Source of the DNA: Anaerolineaceae bacterium
GTDB taxonomy: Bacteria; Chloroflexota; Anaerolineae; Anaerolineales; Anaerolineaceae
Length of the DNA: 64,000 nucleotides
Assembly: GCA_012839565.1 (NCBI GenBank)
Contig: DUMZ01000020.1
Location: 117,627 to 181,626, forward strand
Direction of reading: 5' to 3'
Positions within the stretch are counted from its first letter, which is position 1; each line of letters opens with the position of its first letter. Made by a program: the position numbers and the translations under genes. Positions 18,456-27,851 of this stretch are shown piece by piece. Under the pieces are notes generated by a model that did not search any database, was not told the origin of the DNA, and worked only from the letters and a program-made list of their open reading frames with translations.

Positions 18456-19520
18456 TTATTCTTTGGGATAGCGTTCGACAACGATCTCGCCAGCTTCAAG
18501 CTTCTTGGCGATCTCATCGATCTTGGCCAACATTTCTTCAGGGAGGATTGCCTTGGTGAAATCATCGATAGCCAGGTAAGTACCGGCATAGCCATAGTGG
18601 AATTCGTAGGTTTTACCCACTTCGATTGTTCCTTCGACCATCATCTTGTAGATTTCAAAGGCGGCTCCACCGAGATCTTTGACCATTGAGGTAACAACGT
18701 ATCCGGGATAAGTGCCGTTCTGGTTGGAGTCAACACCGATCACATACTTGCCATCTTCTGACGCGGCTTCAAGAGCACCGCTGCCGGTAAGACCAGCAAT
18801 CTGGAAGACGATATCAGCATCCTGCGCAAACAGTTGTTTGGTGGCAGTTTTGCCGGTAACGGGATCGCTGAAAGTACCAGCGAAGTTGGTAACAACCTCA
18901 ATTTCGGGGTCAATAAATCTCACACCCTGTTCGTAGCCGTACATGAAGCTGCGGATTACCCACATGTCCTGACCACCCATGGCGCCAACGACTTTGGCGG
19001 GATTGGCATAAGGCAGATCGCTTGTGGTAACCAAAGCGGCAACAACACCAGCCATAAATGAGCCTTCTTCCTGAATAAAGGTGACGCTGTTGATGGTGTT
19101 GGCATCATTTTGCAGGACGAAGTCGAGATTGACGACCTTGACATCAGGATAACGGGTTGAGTAGTCCTTAATCAGGTCTTCCATACCGTAGGCGTCGGTA
19201 AAGAGTACGTCAGGTCCCCAGGCAAAAGCGGCTTCTACAGATTGAGCGTATTTGGAAGAGTCGAAACCGTTCTCGATAACTCTAACTTCTGCGCCATATT
19301 CTTTGGCGATTCGCTGCAAACCTTCGTTCACAGAGTCGGTGAAGCCATTGTCGCCGAGTGTACCAGGCGTTACATATACAACTTTTTTCAAAGCGCCCTC
19401 AGTCGCTGGTGCATCACCATCGCTGGGGGTGTCGGGGGTCTTAGCTGTGCCACAGGCACTGACCAGTAGCATGAGAACCATGGCTATGATCATGACAATA
19501 CGGAAATTCTTTGTTTTCAT
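18456..19520 (-). CDS. BMP-family nucleoside-binding lipoprotein
   Basis: The protein is 354 aa. A signal peptide of about 21 residues ends in the lipobox LVSAC, so the protein is a lipid-anchored substrate-binding subunit outside the membrane. The body has BMP-family features: VYVTPGTLGDNGFTDSVNEG near residue 48, FTDAYGMEDLI, and VIGVDSNQNGTYPGYVVTS near 245. The family binds purine or general nucleosides. The start follows AAGGAG. Position between the ATPase and the nucleoside hydrolase genes fits nucleoside import. Confidence 0.93.
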   Translation of the reverse strand: MKTKNFRIVMIIAMVLMLLVSACGTAKTPDTPSDGDAPATEGALKKVVYVTPGTLGDNGFTDSVNEGLQRIAKEYGAEVRVIENGFDSSKYAQSVEAAFAWGPDVLFTDAYGMEDLIKDYSTRYPDVKVVNLDFVLQNDANTINSVTFIQEEGSFMAGVVAALVTTSDLPYANPAKVVGAMGGQDMWVIRSFMYGYEQGVRFIDPEIEVVTNFAGTFSDPVTGKTATKQLFAQDADIVFQIAGLTGSGALEAASEDGKYVIGVDSNQNGTYPGYVVTSMVKDLGGAAFEIYKMMVEGTIEVGKTYEFHYGYAGTYLAIDDFTKAILPEEMLAKIDEIAKKLEAGEIVVERYPKE

Positions 19521-19537
19521 CTTTTCTCCTTTTTTAC

Positions 19538-20512
19538 TTATTTACTTTTTCTTAGATTTTCTTTTAGCAATCGGACGAAACGCTCACGATCCGATCTTAA
19601 AGCAACGGTACAGTTGGGTTTGCGGGCACGATTTCGTTTTTCGAAATCGAACAGGCTCCAGCCATCTGCAATCCCATGGGATACACAAACATCCATGTTT
19701 ACTTCGTGTAAGTCCTGCAAAACTTCAGGGTCAATCAGTGCTGCGACTGCGAGCGCATCATGAATCGGAGCTGTGTTGTGGATAGGGAGCGGTTGGAATA
19801 AATTATAACCAGTAATTCTCTGCTGCATCAATAATCCGCAGAATTTGGATGCTTTTGAATTTTCTGCCAGCATTTCTTCAGAATCTTCCCAGCTGATGTA
19901 AGCATCATGGGTGGCATCCAGTGGAACAATCCGCATTGGCGCACCGCAATCGGCAACTATCTTGGCGGCTTCCGGATCAATCCAGAAGTTGAACTCCGCG
20001 CCAGCAGTGACGTTGTTGATCGCGTAGCCACCACCCATGATGACGATCTCTTCAATATTCTCCACAATTGAGGGAGCGATGCGCAGTGCCATTGCCAGAT
20101 TGGTGAGAGGTCCGACAAAGACCAGCGTGATTTTTTCAGTCGTTTCGGTCAAGGTACGGGCCAGCCAAAAGACAGCATGTTCTTTTTCTTCTTTGCGGGT
20201 GGTTTCGGGTAAAGGCAAATAATCGCCGTGCACATCTTCTTCCTTGTTATCGGGACCAATATATGGGACGTTCTTGCGGCGGTTGGGGGTAAGCGAAACA
20301 ACCATAGGCAGGTGGCATCCGCGATAAACAGGGATATCAAGATCCAGATAGTCCACCAAGCGCAGGGTGTTTGTTGTCGTGATATCGATGTTGCGATTGC
20401 CATTGACAGTCGAAACGCCGATCAGATCCAGCTCTTCAGAAAGCCCTGCCAGCATAACCGCGATGGCATCATCTGAACCGGTATCAACATCTAAAATGAT
20501 TTTCTTCTTCAT
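19538..20512 (-). CDS. Nucleoside hydrolase (IUNH family)
   Basis: The protein is 324 aa. The calcium-binding signature DVDTGSDDAIA is at about residues 8-18. NGNRNIDITTTNTLRL, the GPLTNLAMAL loop and the late HDALAVAALIDPE motif complete the family pattern. It splits ribonucleosides into base and ribose in the cytoplasm. It overlaps the ribokinase gene by four bases (20509-20512), so the released ribose is likely passed to that enzyme. Confidence 0.93.
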   Translation of the reverse strand: MKKKIILDVDTGSDDAIAVMLAGLSEELDLIGVSTVNGNRNIDITTTNTLRLVDYLDLDIPVYRGCHLPMVVSLTPNRRKNVPYIGPDNKEEDVHGDYLPLPETTRKEEKEHAVFWLARTLTETTEKITLVFVGPLTNLAMALRIAPSIVENIEEIVIMGGGYAINNVTAGAEFNFWIDPEAAKIVADCGAPMRIVPLDATHDAYISWEDSEEMLAENSKASKFCGLLMQQRITGYNLFQPLPIHNTAPIHDALAVAALIDPEVLQDLHEVNMDVCVSHGIADGWSLFDFEKRNRARKPNCTVALRSDRERFVRLLKENLRKSK

Positions 20513-21444
20513 CGTACTCCTTCTGTAGTGTATTTTTGCACGAAACTTTGCGTGTCATCGTTGCATGGAATTGACGACTGAGCGCCAACTTTGGTAACTG
20601 CCAAGGCGGCTGCGCCGCAGGAGTTGACCAAAGCTTGTTTCAAACCAAAGCCATTAATAATTGCCGAAGCGAAATACCCCACAAAAGTATCTCCGGCTGC
20701 GGTGGTATCTACCGCATTGACGGTAAATGCTGGTTGGTGGATGACTTCTTCATTGCTAACCAGCACGGCGCCATCCCCGCCCAGTGTGATAAGTACTTGT
20801 TTTACGCCCATCTGGTTAATCTTTTTACCTGCGCGGATGACATCTTCGATTGAACTGACCTGGGCCGGCACAATGCCTTGTAGTTCGACTTCATTTACAA
20901 CCAGATAATCGACTTTTGTCAGGACGTCAGTTGGAATCTCATGAAATGGCGCGGGGTTTAGCATGACAGGAATCGAAGAAGCATGCGCTTTTTCAATAAT
21001 GTAATGACAGGTTTCCAAAGGAATCTCATGCTGCAATAAGATCAAAGAGGATAGCTTGATTTCGTCCCAGTGGCTGTCGACATAAGCCGTGTCTACCAGA
21101 TTGTTGGCACCGCTGATGATGATAATGCGGTTTTCGCCAGAGCTTTCAAGAATAATTGAAGCAACACCGGTGCGGACTTTTGAAGTTTTGCTCACATTAA
21201 CAGTGTTTACCCCGGCATCTTTCAGTGAATTTAGCAGCACTTCACCAAATTCGTCATCGCCAACACAGCCAAACATAGATGTTGGGCTTCCGGCTTTGGC
21301 TGCCGCAATCGCCTGATTGGCGCCTTTGCCACCGGGAATCAGGTTGAAATCACGACCGGAAATCGTTTCACCCGCCAAAGGCACTCGCTCTGTCTGGATG
21401 ACCAAGTCCATGTTCAAACTGCCAATGACACTAATTCGATTCAT
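20509..21444 (-). CDS. rbsK: Ribokinase
   Basis: The protein is 311 aa, PfkB family. GSLNMDLV at the N-terminus, IPGGKGANQAIAAA near residues 37-50 and the C-terminal DTTAAGDTFVGYFA near 249-262, which carries the catalytic Asp, are all present. It phosphorylates ribose to ribose-5-phosphate. Gene order (regulator, kinase, hydrolase, importer) supports ribose from nucleosides rather than free ribose as the source. Confidence 0.94.
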   Translation of the reverse strand: MNRISVIGSLNMDLVIQTERVPLAGETISGRDFNLIPGGKGANQAIAAAKAGSPTSMFGCVGDDEFGEVLLNSLKDAGVNTVNVSKTSKVRTGVASIILESSGENRIIIISGANNLVDTAYVDSHWDEIKLSSLILLQHEIPLETCHYIIEKAHASSIPVMLNPAPFHEIPTDVLTKVDYLVVNEVELQGIVPAQVSSIEDVIRAGKKINQMGVKQVLITLGGDGAVLVSNEEVIHQPAFTVNAVDTTAAGDTFVGYFASAIINGFGLKQALVNSCGAAALAVTKVGAQSSIPCNDDTQSFVQKYTTEGVR

Positions 21445-21451
21445 ATCTCTC

Positions 21452-22456
21452 CTAATATTTTGTTGTAGATTCGCGAATAATCAAAGAACCGCGGAAAACG
21501 ATTCTTCGTCTATTTGCTGATTTGTGTTTAATTCGATCAGTTAAAAGTTCAACGATGGTCTCAGCCATCTTTTCAATAGGTTGATTGAAGGTGGTGATTG
21601 ATGGAGCAAAAGCTTCTGCCAGTTCAATATTATCGAAACCGACAAGAGAAATATCCTTGGGAACATTCAGCCCCTTGGTAATCGCGTTGTTGATCGCGCC
21701 AATCGCCATCATATCGGAGAAGACGAAGAGCGCGCTTGGTTTGCTGTTATTCTGCCAGATCCAGTCGAAGGCAGAGAAACCGCTCGAAAGGGTAAACTTC
21801 CCGCTGGTGATGAGTTCGGGATCGTAAGGGATCCCCCATTCTTTGTGAGCACGGATAAACCCGTTAAGGCGTTGGATGCTGGGCGAAAAATTGTTCGGAC
21901 CGGTGATGCAGCCAATCTTGCGGTGGCCAAGGTTAAGTAAATAATTAGTTACGTCAAAACCGGCTTGCTCGTTGTCCAGCGAAACAACGTCGGCGACATC
22001 TGCGGAAAATTCGCGGTCAGCGATTACAAAAGGAACATCATGGCTGATTAACGGATTTAATGTTTCCGGATCGCTGCCAGAGGAAATTAAAATAACGCCG
22101 TCGACCTGTTTGGATACCAGCGCATCAATATAGGCAGCTTCTTTATCGGTTTCGTTGTCAGTGTTACAAACAATCACGTTGTACCCGGCTTTAAAGCCAA
22201 AATCTTCAATTTTACGTAAATATTCGGCAAAAAAGAGGTTGGCTGCGTCTGGAATAATGAGGCCGATTGTTTGCGATCTGCCAGCTCTCAGGCTTCGGGC
22301 GGCGATATTAACACGGTATCCTAGTGTAGCAATCGCTTCATTGACCTTGGCGCGTGTTTTTTCCTCAACAAATCGGGTTTCGTTGATGACGTGTGAAACA
22401 GTTGTGGTAGAAACGCCGGCTTCTTTTGCGACGTCTCTGATAGTAACTCTTGCCAT
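21452..22456 (-). CDS. LacI-family transcriptional regulator of the nucleoside operon
   Basis: The protein is 334 aa. An N-terminal helix-turn-helix (VTIRDVAKEAGVSTTTVSHVIN, residues 4-25, with the usual hinge helix near 50) is followed by a periplasmic-binding-like sensor domain. It is the first gene of the operon and lies directly behind a 12-base palindrome typical of LacI operators, so self-regulated repression relieved by a nucleoside or ribose derivative is likely. The effector itself cannot be read from the sequence. Confidence 0.93.
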   Translation of the reverse strand: MARVTIRDVAKEAGVSTTTVSHVINETRFVEEKTRAKVNEAIATLGYRVNIAARSLRAGRSQTIGLIIPDAANLFFAEYLRKIEDFGFKAGYNVIVCNTDNETDKEAAYIDALVSKQVDGVILISSGSDPETLNPLISHDVPFVIADREFSADVADVVSLDNEQAGFDVTNYLLNLGHRKIGCITGPNNFSPSIQRLNGFIRAHKEWGIPYDPELITSGKFTLSSGFSAFDWIWQNNSKPSALFVFSDMMAIGAINNAITKGLNVPKDISLVGFDNIELAEAFAPSITTFNQPIEKMAETIVELLTDRIKHKSANRRRIVFRGSLIIRESTTKY

Positions 22457-22481
22457 GGTGACATCCTATCTGAACGATTGC

Positions 22482-22493
22482 GCAAACGTTTGC
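22482..22493. promoter_or_regulatory. LacI-type operator
   Basis: GCAAACGTTTGC is a perfect 12-base palindrome with the central CG typical of LacI/PurR/CcpA sites. It begins a few bases downstream of the -10 box, over the expected start of transcription. Confidence 0.8.
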
Positions 22494-22496
22494 TTG

Positions 22497-22525
22497 ATGT
22501 TAACTTTTAATTTACATAGTGTCAA
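22497..22525 (-). promoter_or_regulatory. Sigma70-type promoter of the nucleoside operon
   Basis: On the minus strand TTGACA (22525-22520) and TAACAT (22502-22497) are 17 bases apart. The leader to the LacI start is short. Confidence 0.8.
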
Positions 22526-22738
22526 GGGAAACCGACAAATGAGACTGTTTTTTCGTTGGATTTTCAATCTTACTGGACAGTTTGAAATGAAAAAAACAGC
22601 AGCTTATGGTTTCTCGCCATTGATTTTTTAAAGCGAAATAACAATAACGGATACCAGAAATTTTTACTGTATTTTTAGGCCCTGGCTAATATGGAGTGTG
22701 ATCCTACACAATTAGCCATGTCAAAAATTCTTTTTTGC

Positions 22739-22767
22739 TTGACAGTCTTGCCATCCCCGGTTAGAAT
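22739..22767 (+). promoter_or_regulatory. Promoter of tRNA-Phe
   Basis: TTGACA at 22739-22744 and TAGAAT at 22762-22767 are 17 bases apart, and the tRNA begins 11 bases further on. Confidence 0.8.
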
Positions 22768-22777
22768 CCTTGTTCAC

Positions 22778-22850
22778 GCCGAGTTAGCTCAGTTGGTAGA
22801 GCATGCGACTGAAAATCGCAGGGTCCACAGTTCAAGTCTGTGACTCGGCA
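22778..22850 (+). tRNA. tRNA-Phe (anticodon GAA)
   Basis: A 73-nt cloverleaf with acceptor GCCGAGT/ACTCGGC, anticodon loop CTGAAAA and T-arm CACAG-TTCAAGT-CTGTG. CCA is not encoded. Confidence 0.97.
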
Positions 22851-22851
22851 T

Positions 22852-22886
22852 AAAAAGAGTCTCATTTCTGGGGCTCTTTTTGTTTT
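22852..22886 (+). terminator. Terminator after tRNA-Phe
   Basis: AAAAAGAG (22852-22859) pairs with CTCTTTTT (22874-22881) and ends in TGTTTTG. Confidence 0.75.
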
Positions 22887-22937
22887 GCTTATTTTTTGTC
22901 TGTTTCTTAAACTAAGTAGATCTGTTTATCAAAATAA

Positions 22938-23600
22938 GGTCCACGGCGGGATGCCGGGACGAGATGGAGTTACGTGCAAATCCGCGTTTGCGTAGGGTGT
23001 TTTTTAGCTTCGGCGAGACGTCTCAGCGAACATTGCTACTGGTGCAGGGCATCCCTGCCCTGCACTTTTTGCACCGCCAGTTGAGTTTATAGCTTCAATT
23101 GTTCGTTCGTGGTCTCCTGACCACGGACAACTCATTTTCTCATCCTTGGAATTTCTGCATCCTTAGCACATTCTGCACAGCGGAACGCCGGCAGGAGAAA
23201 TATCAACAAGTATTAACATGGTCAGGAGACCATGGTGGAACTGAGATTTAGTTTTGCTTCGGCGAGACGCCTCAGCGAACGGGGAGGGTGCTTCGGCGTG
23301 GAAGCAGGCACAAGGCCTGCGCTTTGATCTCCGCGAACGGATTGAATATGGTCAGGAGACCATGTAGGAACGTAGTTTTGTTTAGCCCGCGGCGGGACGC
23401 CGGGGCGAGATGGGGTTGCGTGCAGATTCGCGTTTGCGTAGGGTGTTTTTTAGCTTCGGCGAGACGCCTCAGCGAACATTGTTACTTGTTAGCGTTGGCG
23501 AATAAGCAGGCACAAGGCCTGCGCTTCGGCGGAACGTTAAAAAGTGGTATGTGTGTTAGTGGAGAAGCAGGCGCAAGGCCTGCACTTTGGCTTTCGCGAA
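22938..23600. repeat. Cluster of hairpin-rich dispersed repeats
   Basis: This non-coding stretch is built from two modules. Module A has GCAGGCACAAGGCCTGC, a short linker and the ATGGTC-AGGA-GACCAT hairpin (full at 23290-23380). Module B has CCCGCGGCGGGACGCCGGGG, a linker and GCTTCGGCGAGACGCCTCAGCG (at about 22945-23030 and 23385-23478, partial at 23255-23280). The same modules recur at 24527-24990. A separate perfect stem, TGCAGGGC/GCCCTGCA, lies at 23043-23064. Short ORFs here are by-products of the repeats. 23600-23732 shows nothing. Confidence 0.8.
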
Positions 23601-23732
23601 CGAGCTAAATTTGCTTGTGGCGGTGGGCTCTTAGTTTGTTGCCTGTAACTAATAAAAAGGAAGTATAGACTTCAATATGTCTACACTTCATGTCGGTTGA
23701 TCGTTTTGTGGTTGGCGTTAGATGAAAAGGGA

Positions 23733-24344
23733 TTAGTTCATGAAAAATGATGAAAATAATCCAGTAAGAATATTAGCAAGAGAATGGATGATTAAACTCG
23801 GCAAAATGGATCCATCGGCTATCCTTTCGTTCACATAGCCCATAAGCCATCCAACCAAACCTGTAAACAGGGTAATAACAATGGCTTTGATTACTCCAAC
23901 TGATGAAAAGAACATTACTCCATGTAGAAGCCCAAAAACCAGTGCTTGAACGATGTTACCGGCGGCAAATCCAAATCTGTTGGATACGCGCTTTAAGAGA
24001 AAACCTCTAAAGAAAATTTCTTCCGGCAGCGCGGTGCTGAGTATGGCATAAATCAGTATCGAGGGAATTGCCTTTAGGCCTAAGCCTGAAAATTCCGAGC
24101 CTGCTGTATTGACATCTTGCAGGATTTTAAGAATAAATACCGATAACAGAAGAAAGGCTATGGTAATTCCTGCAGTCCAAATGACGGTTTTGCGTCTTTT
24201 TGCTTCAGGAATTCGTTTGAAGCCAAGCCATTCAAAGAATTCGCATTCTTTATGTGCAGTGTTTGCCCACCAAATGAAAGGTATCACTGAAAAGCCAACG
24301 ATTTGAATAATGCTACTAATGATCTTTTTAAAAATTAAGCTCAT
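23733..24344 (-). CDS. CPBP-family intramembrane metalloprotease
   Basis: The protein is 203 aa with six or so membrane helices. The Abi/CAAX signature is complete: ALPEEIFFRGFLL (EExxxR) at about 107-119, FGLLHG at about 137-142 and HSLANIL near 187-193. The glutamates and histidines bind the catalytic metal in this family. Roles in the family range from prenyl-protein processing to bacteriocin self-immunity, and there is no bacteriocin gene next to it. It sits between two repeat clusters. Confidence 0.9.
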   Translation of the reverse strand: MSLIFKKIISSIIQIVGFSVIPFIWWANTAHKECEFFEWLGFKRIPEAKRRKTVIWTAGITIAFLLLSVFILKILQDVNTAGSEFSGLGLKAIPSILIYAILSTALPEEIFFRGFLLKRVSNRFGFAAGNIVQALVFGLLHGVMFFSSVGVIKAIVITLFTGLVGWLMGYVNERIADGSILPSLIIHSLANILTGLFSSFFMN

Positions 24345-24526
24345 GGTTTTATCTCCTGCGAGTGCAATAAATATCCATCAAAATTGTAACATTGCGCAGG
24401 TTGTTTTTTGGCTTTTTAGAACTCTGCATTTTGTAATATTTCCTTGTCTTTTTCTTTTCGTTTTGCATATATTTCCTGGCTGTTAATAGGGGCTTGTTTC
24501 GTGCAAACAGGGTTTCTTTTTGTTTA

Positions 24527-24990
24527 GCTTCGGCGCGGAAGCAGGCACAAGGCCTGCGCTTCGATCTCTGTGAACGAATTGAACATGGTCAGGAGACCAT
24601 GTAGGAACGAGATTTTGCATAGCCCGCGGCGGGACGCCGGGGCGAGATGGGGTTGCGTGCAGATTTGCGATTGCGCAGGGTGGTTTATAGCTTCGGCGCG
24701 GACGCCTCAGCGAACGGGGAGGGTGCTTCGGCGCGGAAGCAGGCACAAGGCCTGCGCTTCGATCTCTGCGAACGAATTGAACATGGTCAGGAGACCATGT
24801 AGGAACGAGATTTTGTATAGCCCGCGGCGTCCCGCCGGGGCGAGTTTTTTATCTCGTGCCGGTGTCCTCACCGAGCACTTTTGCTCGGCGTGTTTTTATG
24901 CATCGGCGAGACGCCTCCGCAAACCAGCGAACATGACAGGAGACCATGTGGGAACGAGGTTTTGCATAGCCCGAGGCGAGATGGATTAAC
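24527..24990. repeat. Tandem copies of the ~198-base dispersed repeat
   Basis: Module A begins at 24527 and again at 24725, a period of 198 bases, with nearly identical sequence through the ACATGGTC-AGGA-GACCATGT hairpins at 24583-24602 and 24781-24800. Module B follows the first copy fully (24618-24720) and the second copy in broken form. A decayed third hairpin lies at 24931-24949. No credible gene is inside. 24345-24526 holds nothing recognisable. Confidence 0.8.
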
Positions 24991-25026
24991 GAAACCAGCC
25001 ATCGTGTTCTGTTACGCGATGGCTGG
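24991..25026 (-). terminator. Hairpin after the PhzF-like gene
   Basis: CCAGCCATCG (24995-25004) pairs perfectly with CGATGGCTGG (25017-25026). The T-tract on the minus strand is weak (TTTCGTT). Confidence 0.55.
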
Positions 25027-25056
25027 TGTTATGTGTGGAATAAAATACGCCAAAGC

Positions 25057-25860
25057 TTAGTCTTGTTTAAATAGCTCGGCTTTGAACACGGTGACGGCTT
25101 TGCCGCCGATATAACAGCGATTGTCGTCAACTTTTACCCAAACCCGGCCGCCACGTTTGCTGGCCTGGTAGGCGCAAAAGCCGGATTTATCCAGTCGGCG
25201 TTGCCAGAATGGGCCCAAAACACAATGCGCCATACCGGTTACGGGGTCTTCCGGGATACCCGTGCGGGGGGAGAAAAAGCGCGAAATAAAATCGAACTTT
25301 TCACCATCGGCTTCGGCAGTGATAATCAAGTCAATATAAGGTAAGGCGGCGATTTTCTTCATGTCTGGTTCAAAAGCGCGCACTTCATCTTCGGAGCCCA
25401 GCATCAAAATAAGCTGATTGGTCTCAGAAAGGGCAGCGGCAACTGGGTTCAGACCGGTGGCTTCAATGACATCCGCGGGTATTTCGACATCCTGGCTTTT
25501 GATCAGGGGCATATTGAGTTCGATGGTGCCGTTGTCGAAAGTTGCCGCGATTACGCCACTGGCAGTATGGAAATTGATGGTTTCATCAAAATCGTAAAAG
25601 CCATTTTCAAAGAGAATATGCGCGCTGGCAATGGTGGCGTGACCGCAAAGTTCGACTTCTGTAGTAGGCGTGAACCAGCGCAGCAAATAATCGTTGCCTT
25701 TGGGTAAAAGGAAGGCGGTTTCTGAAAGGTTCATTTCCTGGGCTACGGCTTGCATCCATTCGCTGTCTTTTTCAACAGGGAGAATACAAACGGCGGCGGG
25801 ATTGCCCTTAAAAGGCTTTAGGGTGAACGCGTCGACTTGATAAATCGTGTACTTTGTCAT
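25057..25860 (-). CDS. PhzF-family isomerase/epimerase-like protein
   Basis: The protein is 267 aa. The family pattern is clear: YQVDAFTLKPFKGNPAAVCIL at the N-terminus, with NLSETAFLL near 45, where the catalytic Glu lies, and the late GIPEDPVTGMAHCVLGPFW near 218-236. PhzF proteins act on small amino-acid-like or cyclic substrates by acid-base isomerisation. No phenazine genes are near, so a general metabolic role is more likely. RBS GGAGGTG precedes the ATG. Confidence 0.9.
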   Translation of the reverse strand: MTKYTIYQVDAFTLKPFKGNPAAVCILPVEKDSEWMQAVAQEMNLSETAFLLPKGNDYLLRWFTPTTEVELCGHATIASAHILFENGFYDFDETINFHTASGVIAATFDNGTIELNMPLIKSQDVEIPADVIEATGLNPVAAALSETNQLILMLGSEDEVRAFEPDMKKIAALPYIDLIITAEADGEKFDFISRFFSPRTGIPEDPVTGMAHCVLGPFWQRRLDKSGFCAYQASKRGGRVWVKVDDNRCYIGGKAVTVFKAELFKQD

Positions 25861-25916
25861 AATGGCACCTCCGAAACTTTCCTTTTTACCATTTTACTTC
25901 ACTAAGGCAGTTTTCA

Positions 25917-25991
25917 AAAGACTTTGGCCTGGCGATTCCCAGCTTAATTTTTTTACAAGTGCTCAAGCTGAGAATCGCTAGTTTAGTCTTT
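25917..25991 (-). terminator. Long imperfect hairpin downstream of thrS
   Basis: AAAGACT pairs with AGTCTTT at the base, and CTGGCGATTCCCAGCTT (25929-25945) pairs with AAGCTGAGAATCGCTAG (25965-25981) with two non-Watson-Crick positions. It starts 33 bases past the thrS stop. It may be the thrS terminator or a processed 3' RNA, but the T-tract is short. Confidence 0.5.
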
Positions 25992-26023
25992 CAAAACCTA
26001 ATCGCTCCATTCGCTGTTAGCGT

Positions 26024-27805
26024 TTAAATTTTATCCGCAATTTCTTGCAGGGCCAGGGCCAAGAAGGCATCCACATCCATGGCGCCCAGGTTCTCGCCAC
26101 TGCGTCGGCGAAGGGCAACTTGTCTGTCTTCCATCTCACGGTCGCCGATGACGAGCATGTAGGGGATTTTCTCCTTTTGCGCGTCGCGGATTTTGGCGTT
26201 CATGCGGTCGGAGCGTGCGTCAACTTTTACGCGCAAGCCAGCTTCTTTATATTGCTTGGCGACTTCGTCAGCAAATTCCACATGGCGGTCGGCGATGGGG
26301 ATAATGGCAACCTGCATGGGGGAAAGCCAGGCGGGGAAAGCACCGGCGTAATGTTCGATGAGCACGCCAAAGAAGCGTTCCATGGAACCCAACAACGCGC
26401 GGTGTACCATATAAGGGCGGTGTTGCTGACCGTCTTCGCCGATGTAGCTGATGTCGAAACGCTCGGGCTCGTTGAAGTCGAATTGAATGGTCGAAAGCTG
26501 CCATTCGCGTCCGAGAGCGTCTTTGACCTTGATGTCAATCTTCGGGCCGTAAAAAGCGCCACCGCCAGCATCAACTTCGTAAGGCACCTCAAGACGCTTC
26601 AGGCTATCTTCCAGCGCGGCTTCGGCAGCTTGCCATTGTTCGGGCTCGCCAACGCATTTTTCGGGCATGGTGCTGAGATAGGCCTGGAAGTTGGTGAAGC
26701 CAAAAGCGCGCAGCATCTTGAGGCTGAAGTCGAGCGTAAAGTCGATTTCGTCGGGCATTTGATCAGGGCGACAGAAGTGATGCGCGTCGTCCTGGGTAAA
26801 ACCGCGCACGCGCAACAGGCCATGCAATACGCCACTGCGTTCGTAGCGGTAGACCGTGCCTTTTTCGGCATAGCGCAGGGGCAGGTCGCGGTAGCTGTGC
26901 AACTGGCTTTTGTAGATGCTCAGGTGAAAGGGGCAGTTCATGGGTTTTAGATAGTATTCCTGACCTTCAACGTCAATCGGCGAGTACATGTCATCCTTGT
27001 AAAAGCCGAGATGACCGCTGGTTTCCCAAAGGGAAGCTTTGCCCATGTGGGGCGTGTAAACAAGGTCGTAGCCATTGCGTACGTGTTGTTCGTCCCAGAA
27101 TTTTTCGATTTGGTAGCGCACCATACCACCGTTGGGGTGCCACAGAATGAGACCCTGGCCAACTTCGTCGTTGGTGGAGAAGAGATCAAGTTCTTTGCCG
27201 ATTTTGCGATGGTCGCGTTTGCGGGCTTCTTCGAGGCGCCAGAGATAATCTTTGAGCTCGTCTTTGCTCTGCCAGGCGGTGCCATAGATGCGCTGAAGCA
27301 TGGGGCGGTTTTCGTCGCCACGCCAGTAAGCGCCCGCCACATTGAGCAGTTTGATAGCATGCGGGTTGATTTGCGAGCTGTTTTCAACGTGCGGTCCACG
27401 GCACAGGTCCGTAAAGTTGCCGGATGTGTAGATGGTGATGGGCACGGGTTGGTCAGTGGGGTTACCTTCTTCGTCGGTGCCACCATGTTCAAGGCCTTCA
27501 ATGAGTTCCAGTTTGTAGGGCTGGTCTTTGAAGAGCTCTTTGGCTTCGGCCGCGCTGAGTTCGCGCATGGTGAAGACTTCCTTTTGCTTGATAAGCTCAC
27601 GCATACGTTTTTCGATGAGTTCAAGGTCATCGGGGGTCAGGCTGCGGGGCAGGTCAAAGTCGTAGTAAAAGCCATCAGCAATAGCCGGGCCGATGGCGAC
27701 TTTGGCAGTGGGGAACATCTCCACGACCGCTTCAGCCATGATGTGGGCGGCTGAGTGGCGAATGCGAAAGAGTTCGGATTGCGCGTATTCTTCTTTTTGT
27801 GACAT
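26024..27805 (-). CDS. thrS: Threonyl-tRNA synthetase, TGS-less form
   Basis: The protein is 593 aa, shorter than the usual 640 because it lacks the N-terminal TGS domain. It begins directly in the editing domain, whose RIRHSAAHIMAEAV and CRGPHVENSS carry the metal-site residues. The class II core follows (PMNCPFHLSIY; RYERSGVLHGLLRVRGFTQDDAH) and the C-terminal anticodon-binding domain closes it (QVAIIPIADRHVEFA onward). The start at 27805 has GGAGGAAG directly before it, whereas an ATG at 27817 would overlap that site. Expression is under a T-box leader. Confidence 0.96.
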   Translation of the reverse strand: MSQKEEYAQSELFRIRHSAAHIMAEAVVEMFPTAKVAIGPAIADGFYYDFDLPRSLTPDDLELIEKRMRELIKQKEVFTMRELSAAEAKELFKDQPYKLELIEGLEHGGTDEEGNPTDQPVPITIYTSGNFTDLCRGPHVENSSQINPHAIKLLNVAGAYWRGDENRPMLQRIYGTAWQSKDELKDYLWRLEEARKRDHRKIGKELDLFSTNDEVGQGLILWHPNGGMVRYQIEKFWDEQHVRNGYDLVYTPHMGKASLWETSGHLGFYKDDMYSPIDVEGQEYYLKPMNCPFHLSIYKSQLHSYRDLPLRYAEKGTVYRYERSGVLHGLLRVRGFTQDDAHHFCRPDQMPDEIDFTLDFSLKMLRAFGFTNFQAYLSTMPEKCVGEPEQWQAAEAALEDSLKRLEVPYEVDAGGGAFYGPKIDIKVKDALGREWQLSTIQFDFNEPERFDISYIGEDGQQHRPYMVHRALLGSMERFFGVLIEHYAGAFPAWLSPMQVAIIPIADRHVEFADEVAKQYKEAGLRVKVDARSDRMNAKIRDAQKEKIPYMLVIGDREMEDRQVALRRRSGENLGAMDVDAFLALALQEIADKI

Positions 27806-27851
27806 TTCTTCCTCCAAGGCGATTTTCGCCTGTTTAATCGTATTGTGTTAA

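Noticed and set aside
23288..23608. Plus-strand ORFs of 100-140 codons in the repeat clusters (also 24570-24989)
   Set aside because: They follow the palindromic repeats, use odd residues, have no start signals and are not consistent between repeat copies.
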